From NCBI GenBank assembly GCA_022570795.1, contig JAKUDP010000028.1, positions 186,001 through 250,000 of the forward strand: a stretch of DNA of 64,000 bases, in the 5' to 3' direction. Origin of the DNA: Sphaerulina vaccinii. Lineage: Eukaryota > Ascomycota > Dothideomycetes > Mycosphaerellales > Mycosphaerellaceae. The notes beneath the pieces were generated by a model, which had not been told where the DNA came from, did not search any database, and was given only the letters and a program-made list of their open reading frames with translations. The position numbers and the translations under genes are program-made. Positions 35,377 through 46,406 of the stretch are shown one piece after another (the first letter of the stretch is position 1; every line of letters begins with the position of its first letter).

Positions 35377-36698
35377 GCTGTACAGCGGAGGTGGGTTTGC
35401 GTTTGTGGCAGCGTGTTTGTTCGTGGCAGAGATTGCAGGCGTTCACTGGAAGTTTTGCGTATATCTGGCAGCAGCGTGAAAGGCGATGTCTGACGATCAA
35501 GCTTGCCAGCGAGCTCTCAGCATTGAACGGAATGTGCTGTTATGCTCTGTGGAGACATTGTACGACAAACATCGGGAACCGCATTGTACTGTGCACCTAC
35601 ATTGCCACTACTGCTGACAGACATGGGCTCTCTTACAGCGTCTGGCAACAAAATTGAAAGAGTTCAGACGCGGAGTGGGGCCAGTAACTGCTGTTGAAGC
35701 ACGACTGGGCAGGGCGCATTCTGTCACCCGTCTGCTCGCCATCACAGATCAGACGCCAGAACTTCCAATTCTCCATGGGCTTGACATGGCAACATGTACG
35801 CTGCTTCTCATCTTAATGCCAGCGCTGGCGACGGGATGCTGAAGGTCTCTGAGACCGACGTTAAAGTACGGATTCAGAAGGGTCAAAGCCGTTGGCTCAA
35901 GACGCTGCATGCCTGCTCAAAGGCACATCGAGTGGCTACGAGAAGCCCGCATCTGCTGACGCTAGCTGATGTTCTCACGCTAACGCATAAGCTTATATCT
36001 GGTTCAGGCTTGTTCAACCAGTGCGGTACGCAAAGCCATTAACAGATATCATACTGTCGAGACTCTCACGTTTTCCGCAAGTCAAAGGAGACTACACAGC
36101 CGCAGGCACAATCAGCGCAGGAACCCATTGCGACCACATAAACAGAGACGACATCACGAACGCCAGCTTCACTTGACGACCTACATCTACGATGGCCTGG
36201 CCATACTACCACTGGGACCTACCAAATTCCACGCTGTCAAGACCAAAGAAGACTTCATCTTCCAAACAACTCTGCTTCCACACGCCTACCAACACAACAA
36301 GAAGTCGCGCGTGCTGCGGATGCCTCTGGAGCTCACCGCAGAGAACACCGCCAAACCATGGCAGACTCCACTTAGAATTTGTAGATCAGCTCTCTCGTCC
36401 CTAGTGCTATCCGTGCTAACACAGGTAGGGCTGCTGTAAGGAGACCAGAGAGATGTGATTTCAGAGAATTGCATGGAATGGAAAGTGTCTCTGCGAGCGA
36501 GAGGGGACTAGGCAGTCGAGAGCCATGAGTTGTACATATTCAGGACAGCAAGGATCGTAGAGTCAAGGGGACACTGGGAAGACGGATTTCTGCCAGCAAT
36601 GCCTGTCTCAAGCTCACGATCCTCCGTAGTCTCCTCCTTTCCTGACACCGTTCAGCCATCTGCCCGCGTCACTCCATGATATCCATTCTCCCTGATCA

Positions 36699-37293
36699 TC
36701 AATACAAATGCACCAACAACACCTTCAAGAACGAATCCGCCTTAGCTTTCCTCAGCGGGAATCGCTTCCCAGAATTGCCTCGAATGTACCTCGCCAAAGC
36801 ACCTCTCGTGGGGAACTGATAGACTGGTTGGCCAGTTTGAGTGGCGGCAACGAAGTCGGCGATGTTGACGTGAGCGGTCTTTAGAATCTAAACGATCACA
36901 CTATCGTTAGCAAGAACGAGACGAATGAGAGAGGGTTGTGGGAAAGGCAAGTATTACCTTCTTGCACTGTGTGATCGAACATCCTTCCTGTACACCGACA
37001 TCTCGACTGAAAGCTCGCCATGCAGCGAGTGAAGAGGCTTGGCCATATGTTGTGTCGAAGTGGTCTACGATGGCGTGGTGAGTTGGTCTGATGTATGGAG
37101 TGGAGATCTTCAACTCTCTGGAACCGCCGACGATGCCATGGTGCGTTGGCTTGATGAAAGGAGTGGAGATCTGGAGCTGCTTGTTGTGTTCGACTGACTT
37201 GATGTATGGCCCGCCGATCTTCAAGGCTTTGAAATCATTGCCGAGCACTGAGTCGACAGGCGAGGGAGTGTAGTTCTTTGCGTTTCCGTTCAT
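36699..37293 (-). CDS. orphan protein, member B of a two-member family, with three N-terminal repeats
   Basis: Exons 37293-36958 and 36887-36699 with a 70-nt intron (GTAATA donor, GCTAAC branch, TAG acceptor) give 174 residues. Residues about 23-81 form three tandem units of about 17-21 residues around K-I-S-T-P-Y-I-R-P-T-H-H. Then come FDTTYGQASSLAAWRAFSRD and CSITQCKK at the exon border, matching the 24.3 kb gene. Exon 2 continues ILKTAHVNIADFVAAT, FPTRGALARYI and a basic end FPLRKAKADSFLKVLLVHLY. No signal peptide or membrane helix. I know similar short proteins only as uncharacterised fungal sequences and assign no function. Confidence 0.7.
37051..37227 (-). repeat. three tandem units of about 60 bp in an orphan gene
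   Basis: In-frame DNA repeat encoding ALKIGGPYIK, LQISTPFIKPTHH and LKISTPYIRPTHH. The second and third units are closest to each other; the first is more worn and shorter. Confidence 0.7.
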
Positions 37294-37646
37294 TGTTCCT
37301 TGTGAGAGATGGTAGGTAGGGGGCGATGGAGAGAAGAAAGAGAGAACCGAGCAGAAGTGAGCAAGACTCTAGAGGTACACCGTTTGTGACCTATCCTGTT
37401 CAGTGTCGTTTGTAGGACCCACATGGCTATGGCAGCCTGCATAAGTTAAGGTATGGGTGCGCGGCTGTGTTGTACAACGCGATCAGTGTTCTCTGGAATC
37501 AGCACTGGACTGTGCCGAGCAGCATCACGATGCGCTTGGAAAGCAAGAACTTGAGGTAATAGAGAAGTCCTTGGTGCTAGCTCAAGTTTTCGTTCTCGAG
37601 TTGCTCAACGCTGCTAGCTACAGAATCTACTGGGCGTCCTATAAAC
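37294..37646. other. intergenic region
   Basis: No gene is seen. It lies between the start of the orphan gene and the stop of the GH16 gene, both on the minus strand, and should hold the promoter of the orphan gene. Confidence 0.5.
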
Positions 37647-39144
37647 TCAGACAGCCGATGACTGTGGAGCGGCTGGGACGAAGACAGTGATCACACTGGT
37701 CAACACAACGACCTCAGTGGTCGCTGCTGACATTGTCTCGATCGTGTTCGAAGTTGAGCTTGTGACGCTTGATGCCGAAGCAGTAACCGAGGCAGACAGT
37801 GGTGCTGGCGTGCTGCTTGTAGAGCTCGAGATAGAGCCCGTTGTGCTCGTGGTGGTTGGTCGTCCTTCTGCTCCACTCCCAGATACTGAGCTCGTGCTTT
37901 CGGCTGGCTGGGTAGATGCAACTGAGCTTGATGCAGGCTGCCCGGCCGCTGCTGCTTGGTAGACTACAATGCTGTTGACAGCGAAGTACGCCTCCTGTAG
38001 AATAGCAAAGCACACGTCAGTATGAAAAGATCCTCAATGCAGACTTGTGACCATACCTTGAAAGCAGCTGGGTTGCCAGCCACGAACATATTACATGAGG
38101 TCCACTGATTGGTAGGGTCGAGGACCGGACAGCTGGTATTGGTGTTGAAAGTAGGACCAGCCCAAGTGCCGCAGAAGTCGATGTTGAAGATCAAATTCAT
38201 GTTGAGTAAGTGCTCGTCCATGTTGCAGCTTCCTTGAAAGTTGGCCAGTGGCAGACCAAATGTATCGGGATCTGGATTGGGTGCAAGCACTGCTGGTGGG
38301 ATGCCGATGTCTCGCAAGAACAACTAGATTCTGACGGAAGTCGACGTCCACTCGAGGGCATACACGCCGCCTCCTCCAGCATTGAAGCCAGTGCCTATAG
38401 TGTTCGGTATCGTGGGAGCGATGTTGCAGCCTTTGTAGCCTGCATATTCCTGTCAAGCTAGATCAGAAGTGTGCAGTAGTTGTGCAGATAAGAAGAACGT
38501 ACGCCACAATCGTTTGTGAGCAAAGTGCCTGATTGACCAGTTCCAGCAATCGTGCAATTTGGTCCGGTGTGCCTGCAGCTGTCAGTTTGGTCAGTAGGTA
38601 CCCCAGTATGCCAGACTGACATTGCGAAGAGATTGTGTTGCGCATCAGGAGTGAACTCTACGATATCGATCTCGCCATATGTTGGCCAAAGAAGTGGTCC
38701 AGCACCAAGCATCCAGAGCGCCGGCCAGATGCCACAGACCGAAGAAGGCATGTGTTGGAGATCGACTATGAACAGTCCATGAGTCCAGGATTGCTTGGTG
38801 ATCATACGGATACTCTTCCTCCCCTTACTTCCATAAGGATCGTATGTTTGAGAAGCTTCGGCACCAAAGTATGCCACGTCGTTTGTGACGTTTAGCATGC
38901 CGAGAGACTGTGCTGTGTCTCGGCTGACATATTCCACAAAGCCGAAGCTGGGAGTCAAACCGCATCAGCATAGCTTGCAGAACAGCTAGGAGAGTCACTG
39001 TACTTACGTGGGATCGTAGATGTCCCAAAAGTCGAATGCATCAAAGAATGTTGGTCCGGAGAGGTTGGTCTGCACTGCATATGGAACTGCCGTGGTCGTG
39101 ACAATGAAGTAACCTGAAAGGAGGGTGATAAGTGTCGCGAGCAT
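37647..39144 (-). pseudogene. GH16 endo-1,3(4)-beta-glucanase interrupted by an in-frame TAG
   Basis: Secreted glycoside hydrolase acting on beta-1,3/1,4-glucans of cell walls. Exons 39144-39008, 38947-38503, 38449-38057 and 37994-37647 make a 440-codon frame with signal peptide (MLATLITLLSGYFIVTTTA). The catalytic motif GEIDIVE lies at residues 137-143 (nucleophile and acid/base Glu 138 and 143), after CGIWPALWML. Codon 236 is TAG (38326-38324) where the family has Trp, in YALEWTSTSVRI-stop-LFLRDIG. The flanking sequence is conserved, the downstream exons keep their frame and splice sites, and the tail has a Ser/Thr-rich stretch. As read, a 235-residue product keeps the active site but loses a third of the domain. 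It may be a recent nonsense mutation, an assembly error, or a stop edited in mRNA. Confidence 0.8.
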
Positions 39145-39999
39145 CTTGGGTAGACTTGGGATGAGAGTGTCGCAGCGAGTCGTTGGGCATCTCCTACGTG
39201 TGTGATCTTATAAGGAGATTTCGAAGTGAGGTCAGTTGGATTAGTTCGCTGCAGGGTGGTAGGATTCATAGAAGGAGCAATCAGTGCTTTTTCTGCAATA
39301 ACGCAAGCCTCATCTTGAAGACCGGGGCATCTGCCATAGCACGAATGCCATTGACTCCAACATCTCATACTATGAGGCTATTGCCGTGTTGGTGTCTGAT
39401 CCCGCGAACCATGAATAGACTGCCACGAGGGTCGTATACAGCTCGTAGGTGCAATGTAGCACAACACAGCACCATCCTATCAGTATGGCGAAGTACAGCA
39501 CTGCATCTCCTCTTGTCCAAGACATCGTGCTGATGATATTCTCTTGTTGGCCGACGTGAAGTGAAGGAGTTGAAGCAAGCACGTGCGCACAAAGAGCGAG
39601 ATGCCGCCATCGGCCAACCACCAACGAAGCCCCACCCAACACCACTCACATGTCTTGTGCTGGTCTTGCTTTCTGGCATGGTAATTGAACTCTCGGAGGT
39701 ACATCAACATTCTCGGACAACATCACACGACTTCACTGCATCGACCGTATAATCTACCACCAGTACAATACATATCCGCGATTCTGGAGGCTGCTCTTTG
39801 TTACCTCCGAAGGCTCCCACTTCGCCAGAGGCCCCACGGCGCATCGCACTCCGCCGGCCAACACTGCAAGGCTGTCTCTGCTGCCTTCCACGTAACCAAC
39901 AGGGCGAGGCCCTTTACTACTTCACGGTCTCGTTTTCAAGTTGTTCATCTCCGCAACCTCCTTCACTTCGATCGACCTCCAGTACAACCGCGGCCAACA
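39145..39999. other. divergent intergenic region, GH16 and NMN adenylyltransferase promoters
   Basis: No gene is supportable. The two flanking genes are transcribed away from each other. An open frame runs upstream of ATG 40000 in the adenylyltransferase frame but contains no earlier ATG. Confidence 0.5.
39207..39212 (-). promoter_or_regulatory. possible TATA element of the GH16 gene
   Basis: TATAAG on the minus strand 63 bp before the GH16 start codon. Assigned by sequence and distance only. Confidence 0.35.
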
Positions 40000-40890
40000 A
40001 TGGCCGATGACATCCGAGGCGACATGACGCTCAGCGAGTACGAATTCCCTCAAACCCGCCTCAGGCGACGCATACAGAGCTCAGATCGAACACCTCTGAT
40101 CTTGGTGGCTTGTGGATCGTTCTCGCCCATCACATTTCTCCATCTGCGCATGTTCGAGATGGCCGCAGACTACGCACGCTTTAATACACAATTCGAAGTC
40201 GTGGGCGCATACCTGTCATGTGTAGGCGACGCATACAAGAAGACTGGACTTGTCAAAGCGGAGCACAGAATCAACATGTGCACGCTAGCCGTTGAGCAGA
40301 GTAGCTGGATCAGCGTCGACCCGTGGGAGGCTTTGCATAGCGAGTACCTGGAGACTGCCAAAGTGCTGGACCACTTCGATCACGAGATCAATGAAGTGAT
40401 TGGCGGAGTTGAGACTCCTGTTGGAAAGAAGAAGTGTCACATCGCCCTGCTTGCAGGAGCAGATCTGATCCAGACTATGGGTACACCTGGTGTGTGGGCT
40501 GACAAGGATATCGACTACATTCTGCGCAACTTTGGCGCATTCATTGTTGAGGTATGCATCAGCTCTTCAATCACTTCCTGATCATGGATTATATACTAAC
40601 GTGGGTCACAGCGCTCCGGCACAGATATCGATGAAGCACTTGCAACACTACAGGCCTGGAAAGACAACATCTGGGTCATCCAGCAGCTGGTACAGAATGA
40701 CATCAGTTCGACGAAAATTCGTTTGTTCAGACGTAGAGACATGTCCATTCGCTATCTCGTTCCGGAACAGGTCGTCAACTACATCGAAGAACACAATCTG
40801 TACGATGAGGACGGTGCGGCCAGCACTGGAGGCAACAGCGACAAGGGCAAGAAGCCTGGCGAGAGTTCTGGAGTAGCTGCGAAGGAGTGA
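40000..40890 (+). CDS. NMA1: nicotinamide-nucleotide adenylyltransferase
   Basis: Joins NMN (or nicotinate mononucleotide) and ATP to make NAD+ or its deamido form, the shared last step of NAD synthesis and salvage. Exons 40000-40551 and 40612-40890 give 276 residues. The first motif LVACGSFSPITFLHLRMFE is the nucleotidyltransferase phosphate-binding loop, with the fungal form of the H-x-G-H site. VVGAYLSCVGDAYKKTGLVKAEHRINMC and LLAGADLIQTMGTPGVW are hallmark NMNAT blocks. The second ATP motif ISSTKIR is in exon 2, followed by YLVPEQVVNYIEEHNLY. The C-terminal tail is Gly/Lys/Ser-rich. The start is the first ATG in frame. I use the yeast symbol although NMA2 would be equally apt. Confidence 0.93.
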
Positions 40891-41378
40891 ACAACATAAA
40901 CACATAGCTGCATTCGCAGTAGTTTGAAATTTATGGAACTCGCGACTGGCGAGGGAGTTTTGGCACCGGCTGTACAGCGACATCGCAACAAGCTGGCTAC
41001 ACATCTGCGTGACTTGGATAAGTCCGTAAAGGAGTCAGCAGCTAGAAGGGGATACTAGCAATACAATCATTGCTATAGAGGCCGACGGGCCGGGGATATG
41101 CTGGGTTTGGGTATGGTGCGGATGTCTGATCAATCGTCAAGGCAGAAAGGAAGCGAAGCATTTGATAATGCGAATAAGCATATGACTGCCGCATAACAGG
41201 CGCGTCTAGGCCGCGGCAGTCGTCCGATGAATGATGAGGATAATGAGGGACGAATGGAGGGGCTGGCTGTAGACAGACGGCTGAAAGGTGGAGAAGATCT
41301 GATCGCTCTGATGTCACGGCTTTTATCAAAATCATTGCTCTCCAAGAGCTCCAACAACACCTTACTCCCATCTCATAT
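40891..41378. other. intergenic region, glyoxalase promoter
   Basis: No gene is seen. It contains the 3' end of the adenylyltransferase gene and the promoter of the glyoxalase gene. Confidence 0.5.
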
Positions 41379-42586
41379 ATGCTCTCTTCAGCACTTCAAC
41401 GCACAGCGCTGACTACCAGACACTTAACAACAAAGCCACGAACATACGCCACCATGACGGACACTTCGAAGTATCTGTTCAACCATACCATGCTGCGGAG
41501 TACGTTCCTTCCACTCTACCGACACAGCTCTGCAATAACTAACATGTCCTCACAGTCAAGGATCCCAAAGCATCGGTCAAATTCTACGAGCACCTAGGCA
41601 TGAAACAAGTCAACAAGTTCACATTCCCAGATAATCAGTTCGACCTGTACTTCCTCGCCTACGATTCTCCAGAGGCAGCTTCTCATGGTGCCCATTGGAC
41701 TGATCGCCAAGGCATCATCGAACTAACTCACAACTACGGAACCGAAAATGATGCCTCTTACAAGCCTAACAATGGCAACAAAGATCCAGGCAAAGGTTTC
41801 GGTCACGTCTGTATTTCTGTAGATAATATTCAGGCTGCTTGTCAGCGGTTGGAGGATGCTGGGTATAAGTTCCAGAAGAAGTTGAAGGATGGGAAGATGC
41901 ATCATATTGCTGTAAGCAAAGCGACCCTACTTTCTGTACCGGATGATGCTGACTATTGTATAGTTCGCTCTGGACCCAGATGACTACTGGGTCGAAATCA
42001 TCGCCCAGAACGACGTAGAAAAGACCGAAAATGTCAAGGAGACGAATGTCGAGACTTACCGCATGAACCACACCATGCTCCGAGTAAAAGACAAAGACAT
42101 CTCCCTCAAATTCTACCAAGAAGTCATGGGTATGACTTTCCTCCGCGAAAATCCTGGATCGGATTTCACTCTTTACTTCCTCGCATACGGTCCAAAGCCT
42201 TCATCGGACAAGTCAGTCAATGGCGTCAATCCCGTAGCTGATCGGGAAGGTATCCTGGAATTGACATGGAATCACGGAACAGAGAAGGAAGAAGGAAAGG
42301 TTTATCATGATGGAAACAGTGAGCCGCAGGGTTTCGGACATATTTGTGTGTCTGTGGATGATTTGGATGCGGCCTGTAAGAGGTTTGAGGAGAAGGGTGT
42401 GCAGTGGAAGAAGAGGTTGACTGATGGACGGATGAAGGTATGTTCTTGCGTTCTTGATTCGTGTGGTTGGATGAAGCGAAGCTGACTTTTGTGATACAGA
42501 ATGTGGCGTTTGTGCTTGATCCTGATAGATACTGGATTGAGGTTATTCAGAATGAGAAGTACAAGGCTGCGCCAGGCAAATACTAG
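41379..42586 (+). CDS. GLO1: lactoylglutathione lyase (glyoxalase I), two-domain
   Basis: Converts the methylglyoxal-glutathione adduct to S-lactoylglutathione, detoxifying a glycolytic by-product. Exons 41379-41499, 41556-41911, 41964-42437 and 42500-42586 give 345 residues. Two glyoxalase domains stand in tandem: FNHTMLR then IKDPKASVKFYEHLGM, IIELTHNYGTE, GFGHVCISVDN and FALDPDDYWVEI; and again MNHTMLRVKDKDISLKFYQE, ILELTWNHGTE, GFGHICVSVDD and FVLDPDRYWIEVI. This is the monomeric yeast-like form with two active sites. Metal-binding His and Glu positions are present in both halves. The first 25 residues are basic, Ser/Thr-rich and free of acids; a second ATG at 41454 (MTDTSKYLF) would give a 320-residue cytosolic form, so dual targeting is possible. 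Confidence 0.95.
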
Positions 42587-42962
42587 GAGGTGAAGGTGAA
42601 GATATCAAGTGAAGCTAGGAGTCGAGAGATGGTTGCCTGGACTCGGCATAGGTGAATGGCTCTGGCATATGTCGTACCCGCCCTCCCTGTAGCATACAGA
42701 TACGCTTCACTTGAAATGAAGTATAGTTACAATACCGAATGCAGTGGTTCACCGGTCAAACTAGGTGGGTCTTCGTGTTTCATGGCTTTTTCGTCAGTAC
42801 TTAAGTTCTACTGCCTAGCTCCGACCTTCTACCCTTCTTGAACAACAAACAGCAAACATCTTCTCTGATATACCTTCGCACTCTTGCATACCACCTCCAG
42901 CGCACCCCGAGTACCGCAGACTACAACAATTCTCAGAGATCATCCAACCCACACCTAAGAAC
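42587..42962. other. short intergenic region
   Basis: No gene is seen. The stretch before 42963 must carry the promoter and leader of the acidic nuclear-type protein gene. Confidence 0.5.
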
Positions 42963-43636
42963 ATGCCTCCAAAGAAGGTCGCCGTCGAAGGCGAAGGCGT
43001 CGCCCTCACCGCAGGTGAGATCCGCACCATGCAAATCGCCTGGCAGTGCTTCAAGACCGCCCCATCCGTAAGTTTCGCTTCTCCCCCCTCTCTGCTCACA
43101 CCAAGCTAACGAGTGTCCGCTCCGCCTAAAAGATCGACGCTGCTAAGATGGCAGAGATGGGCGATTGGAAGACTGCCGCCTCCGCCAATACTGCCTATCA
43201 TCGCGTTAGAGCCAAGCTGCTCGGAGATGTCAAGTTGCCACCGGCTGAGAAGACGCCCAAGAAGACTCCTACCAAGAAGGGTGGCGACGACGACGAAGTC
43301 AAGGGTGAAAACGATGACGATGAGGAGGAGGCTGTTGTTGACACTCCAGCTCCCAAGAAGACACCACGCGGCCGCAAGCGCAAGGTTGCCGCTAAAGACG
43401 AAGAAGCCGACGACGGAGAAGAGGTTGCTGCTGCCGTCCCAGAAGAGAAGAAGCGCGCCCCGCGCAAGAAGAAGGCTGTCGAGGTCAAGGACGTCACCGA
43501 GCAGGAGGAGGATTCTATCGAGTCTGATATGAAGGTCGAATTCGATGGCAAGGATGAGGAGTCTGCTGCCGCAGATGCTGCCGAGGCCTTAGAGAGTATC
43601 GAGAAAGAGGATGGTGGTGATGCTATGACTGATTGA
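42963..43636 (+). CDS. small Myb/SANT-like protein with AT-hook and acidic tail
   Basis: Exons 42963-43067 and 43133-43636 give 202 residues. The N-terminal about 70 residues (LTAGEIRTMQIAWQCFKTAPS, then IDAAKMAEMGDWKTAASANTAYHRVRAKLLG) look like a Myb/SANT-type three-helix unit with spaced aromatics. Then come lysine-rich and acidic blocks, an AT-hook-like core PRGRKRK, a second basic patch KKRAPRKKKA and an acidic end. This suggests a chromatin-associated nuclear protein, similar to many unnamed fungal proteins. The DNA-binding role is inferred from composition and these motifs only. The acceptor is an AAAAG site after a GCTAAC branch. Confidence 0.75.
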
Positions 43637-43830
43637 CGGGCCAGGAGGAGGTTCAACGGTTGTCCTATTCAAGTCGTAGGCGGCAAGGGCTGGGGTCAGA
43701 ATTGGTGGTGAGGTGGCTGAACATACTGCTGCTTCTCTGCGAGTCGATGCCCACTGGGCCGCGCAGGTTGGGCTCAGAGCGCTGAGTTCTTGGACACTAC
43801 AAAGTAGAGATGGGATGAATAGCTACGACT

Positions 43831-45679
43831 CTACCACCCTGGCACAGGCTCAAGAGTGGTCCACAGCCCGCCTTTGGGCTTAGCAGTGATACCGCCCTGC
43901 GATACATTAGCATGCCACTCAACACGAAATGAATGAATCAATGAAACGATGCAAAAAGACTTACCTTAATCTCCGGCTCCCCCTCCGCCAACAAACTTCC
44001 CTCCTCAAAACTACTCTCATACCTCCCCACCCAAGCCGCGAGCAGACAAGCCAACTCATACTGACTAAACTTCTGCCCAATACAAGATCTAGGCCCATGC
44101 AAGAACGTCAAAAAAGAATAATTCGAATCCGCTCCACCCCTAGAATTAGCTATCCCATCACTAACATTCAACCACCTCTCAGGCTTAAACTCCATAGCAT
44201 CTTCGCCCCACAACGCCGTAGAAGTGTTAATAGCAGAAGGACAAAGGATTATCGTCGTGCCCCTCGGAATATGTTCGCCTTGGATTGTCGTGTCGCGGTC
44301 TGCGACTCTCATGGTGAGACTTACGGGGGCCCAGAGTCGGAGGACTTCGGTGCAGACTGCTTGAAGATAATGGCAATTGTCTATGTCGCTTGCGGAGACT
44401 TGGGTGGAGAGGGACGGGATGTTGGCGCGGATTTCTGAGCGGAGGCGTTGTTGGATGGGTTTGTGTTTGCAGAGGAGGTAGAGGGACCATATCTGTGATA
44501 CGAGTCAGAGGCTTCACGATTCGACGTCTGGGTTCTTCTTACCATGGCAGTAGCAGTCGTTTCGTGTCCTGCTACGAGGAAAGTCATCATTTGATTGACG
44601 AGTTCCTCATCTGTGAAGCCTCCGGAGCTGAGAGCAACAGAAAGGATATCAACACCCGTGTAGCCTTCCTCAGAGAGTACGGTACGCTTCTTTGCAATCA
44701 AATCTCGACAGACTTGTTTGATGTATAGTGACGCCTCGTTGAGCTCCTTGTTGCGCTGGATAGGCAGGTTCTTGACGAGCCATGAAGGAAAGAAGATGCC
44801 TAGCAGCTGCAATATCCTGCAACAGTCGTCAATTTAGCCGACGTCTTGTGTGATTGAGCTGTGGTTAACTTACCTTCCAGCCTTACCAGGGTTGAAGACA
44901 ACCTTGTAGGTACGATTGAGCTTGTTATTGGGATCCTGCAATGAATTGAAGTCCTGTCCCATCCCACTCAAGCCAATGATGTCTAATGTAGCCCGTGAGG
45001 TCCAGTTTCCAACATCGACTGCGCCCTTGGCGTGCTGATCTGCAGCTTTCTCGAGGTCTGTATTGTCGGTGTCTGAAACGTGCTCCTTGTCAATCGAGGC
45101 CGTAGACGTGGTGGCTAAGCACTCAACCAGCTCCTGTGACTTATTCCAGAAAATAAACACAGTATCTTTGATGTGGCGAAATGAGAAAGCAGGTGACAGG
45201 TTCTTCCGCTGAATCTTGTGCTCTTCGCCTTCTGCCAACAACACTCCTATGCCTAGAATGCGGCCCAATCCATTCCTGAAATGCCATGGCTTGACGAAAT
45301 CGTAGTTCTTGGTCACAAGCACTTCTCCGAGTGCTGCAGGGCTAGTAACCAGGACTCGCTGCTGGAACCAGACCGAGTATGTGATCAGTCCTTGGTTGGG
45401 AACATTTTGGATCCAGTCCCGCATAGGAATGCCAGACGGCTCTTTCATAATCCTCTTCGTCTGGCCCCAGAACCAGTGGCTGTTTGGTGCTTGAGGCAGA
45501 TGGCGCAACTTGCTGATGTATTTGGGCCATATCAAGATCGAGTATGCCTGGTACAGAGCGAACTGGGTCAAAAAGAGCAAGACGAATGTGGCGAAGAGTC
45601 CAAGAGGAGAGCTGGTGTATCTGCCTATCAGTACTGTGACTGCAGCAGAGAGTGCTGTGAGACGAGGTAGAAGGGCCAT
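43831..45679 (-). CDS. cytochrome P450 monooxygenase
   Basis: Haem-thiolate oxygenase anchored in the ER membrane. Exons 45679-44874, 44816-44543, 44492-43965 and 43896-43831 give 557 residues. An N-terminal hydrophobic region (about 25-50) contains LGLFATFVLLFLTQFALYQ. The I-helix oxygen motif is AGHETTA (about 351-357), the K-helix E-x-x-R is EVLRL (409-412), PERW lies at 464-467, and the haem loop FLHGPRSCIGQKF has Cys 497. The last 22-codon exon (GGITAKPKGGLWTTLEPVPGW) matches the usual C-terminus of CYP4-like fungal P450s. Substrate unknown. It lies 727 bp downstream of a Zn2Cys6 factor on the same strand, a layout seen in small catabolic or secondary-metabolite loci, but no synthase is nearby. 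Confidence 0.95.
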
Positions 45680-46406
45680 CCTGGCAATCTACGATATACT
45701 GGTGGGTGTAATGAAGTAGAGAAACAGGCGACTTAGCTGAAGGTCTTATTGAACTGCATGTTTGTACGAATGGGTGGTTGCCTTCGAGCTGATTTGACGA
45801 GTCGTTACGCCAGATCAACCTAAATGACGGTACGAAGGTACGGGCGTCGGTGCAACATCTGCCCGATCCGTTTCGTGATCAGTGTCTATTTCTACGAACA
45901 GAAGTGGTTGCGCTCGAGAACGGAGTATGGTTGCTGCGTTCAATATCTTGACCAGCACAGTACTCTTCAGCGCAGTGGTAACTGCGCCGAGTCATTGTGA
46001 GCAGCATAGCTGCTTGTTGATCGCTTGACAAGCACTTCTCGTTCTCGCATCCATACTCTCTTGGCGGAGTCTCTTCAGGTTACACACGTCTCATGTTGCG
46101 ACGTACTTCCGTAGGATGCTCATCGCTGCTTGAGCTCGCCAACTCTACTAGAACTTGGAGAAGTGCTTGTGGACCTTGTGGCATGCGAGTTACTGGGTCG
46201 TTTCTTCTTGAACACTGATCGAGCTGCATGACCGGGTTCATCGAGCCATCGGCTGATTAGAGTCCACAACTCTCAATTCTCTGCTTGGTCGAGGCCGGAG
46301 GGGTGCAGAGCCACGGATGTTCTTCCGAATGCCATCGCCAGCTCGCTGTGGGCCAGACGCCAGTGTTGCGACATAGGTTCTCCGCGGCATGGTCGTCAAG
46401 GTGTGT
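45680..46406. other. intergenic region, P450 promoter
   Basis: No gene is seen between the P450 start and the stop of the Zn2Cys6 factor gene. It should hold the P450 promoter. I looked for CGG-type inverted triplets that a Zn2Cys6 protein could bind and cannot claim a convincing pair. Confidence 0.4.

Larger units (their letters stand above)
33056..36698. other. 3.6 kb gene-poor stretch
   Basis: No firm gene. It includes the SDR promoter and a frameshifted coding remnant at about 35000-35376. A 70-codon plus-strand frame from ATG 36192 has no known relatives. Long open frames near 33.2-33.8 kb lack ATG starts or look like chance. Confidence 0.45.

Noticed and set aside
38300..38360. Short intron ending at the GH16 TAG codon
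   Set aside because: A GTGTAT donor 42 nt upstream could pair with this TAG, but the intron would be too short and would delete the conserved YALEWTSTSVRI segment.
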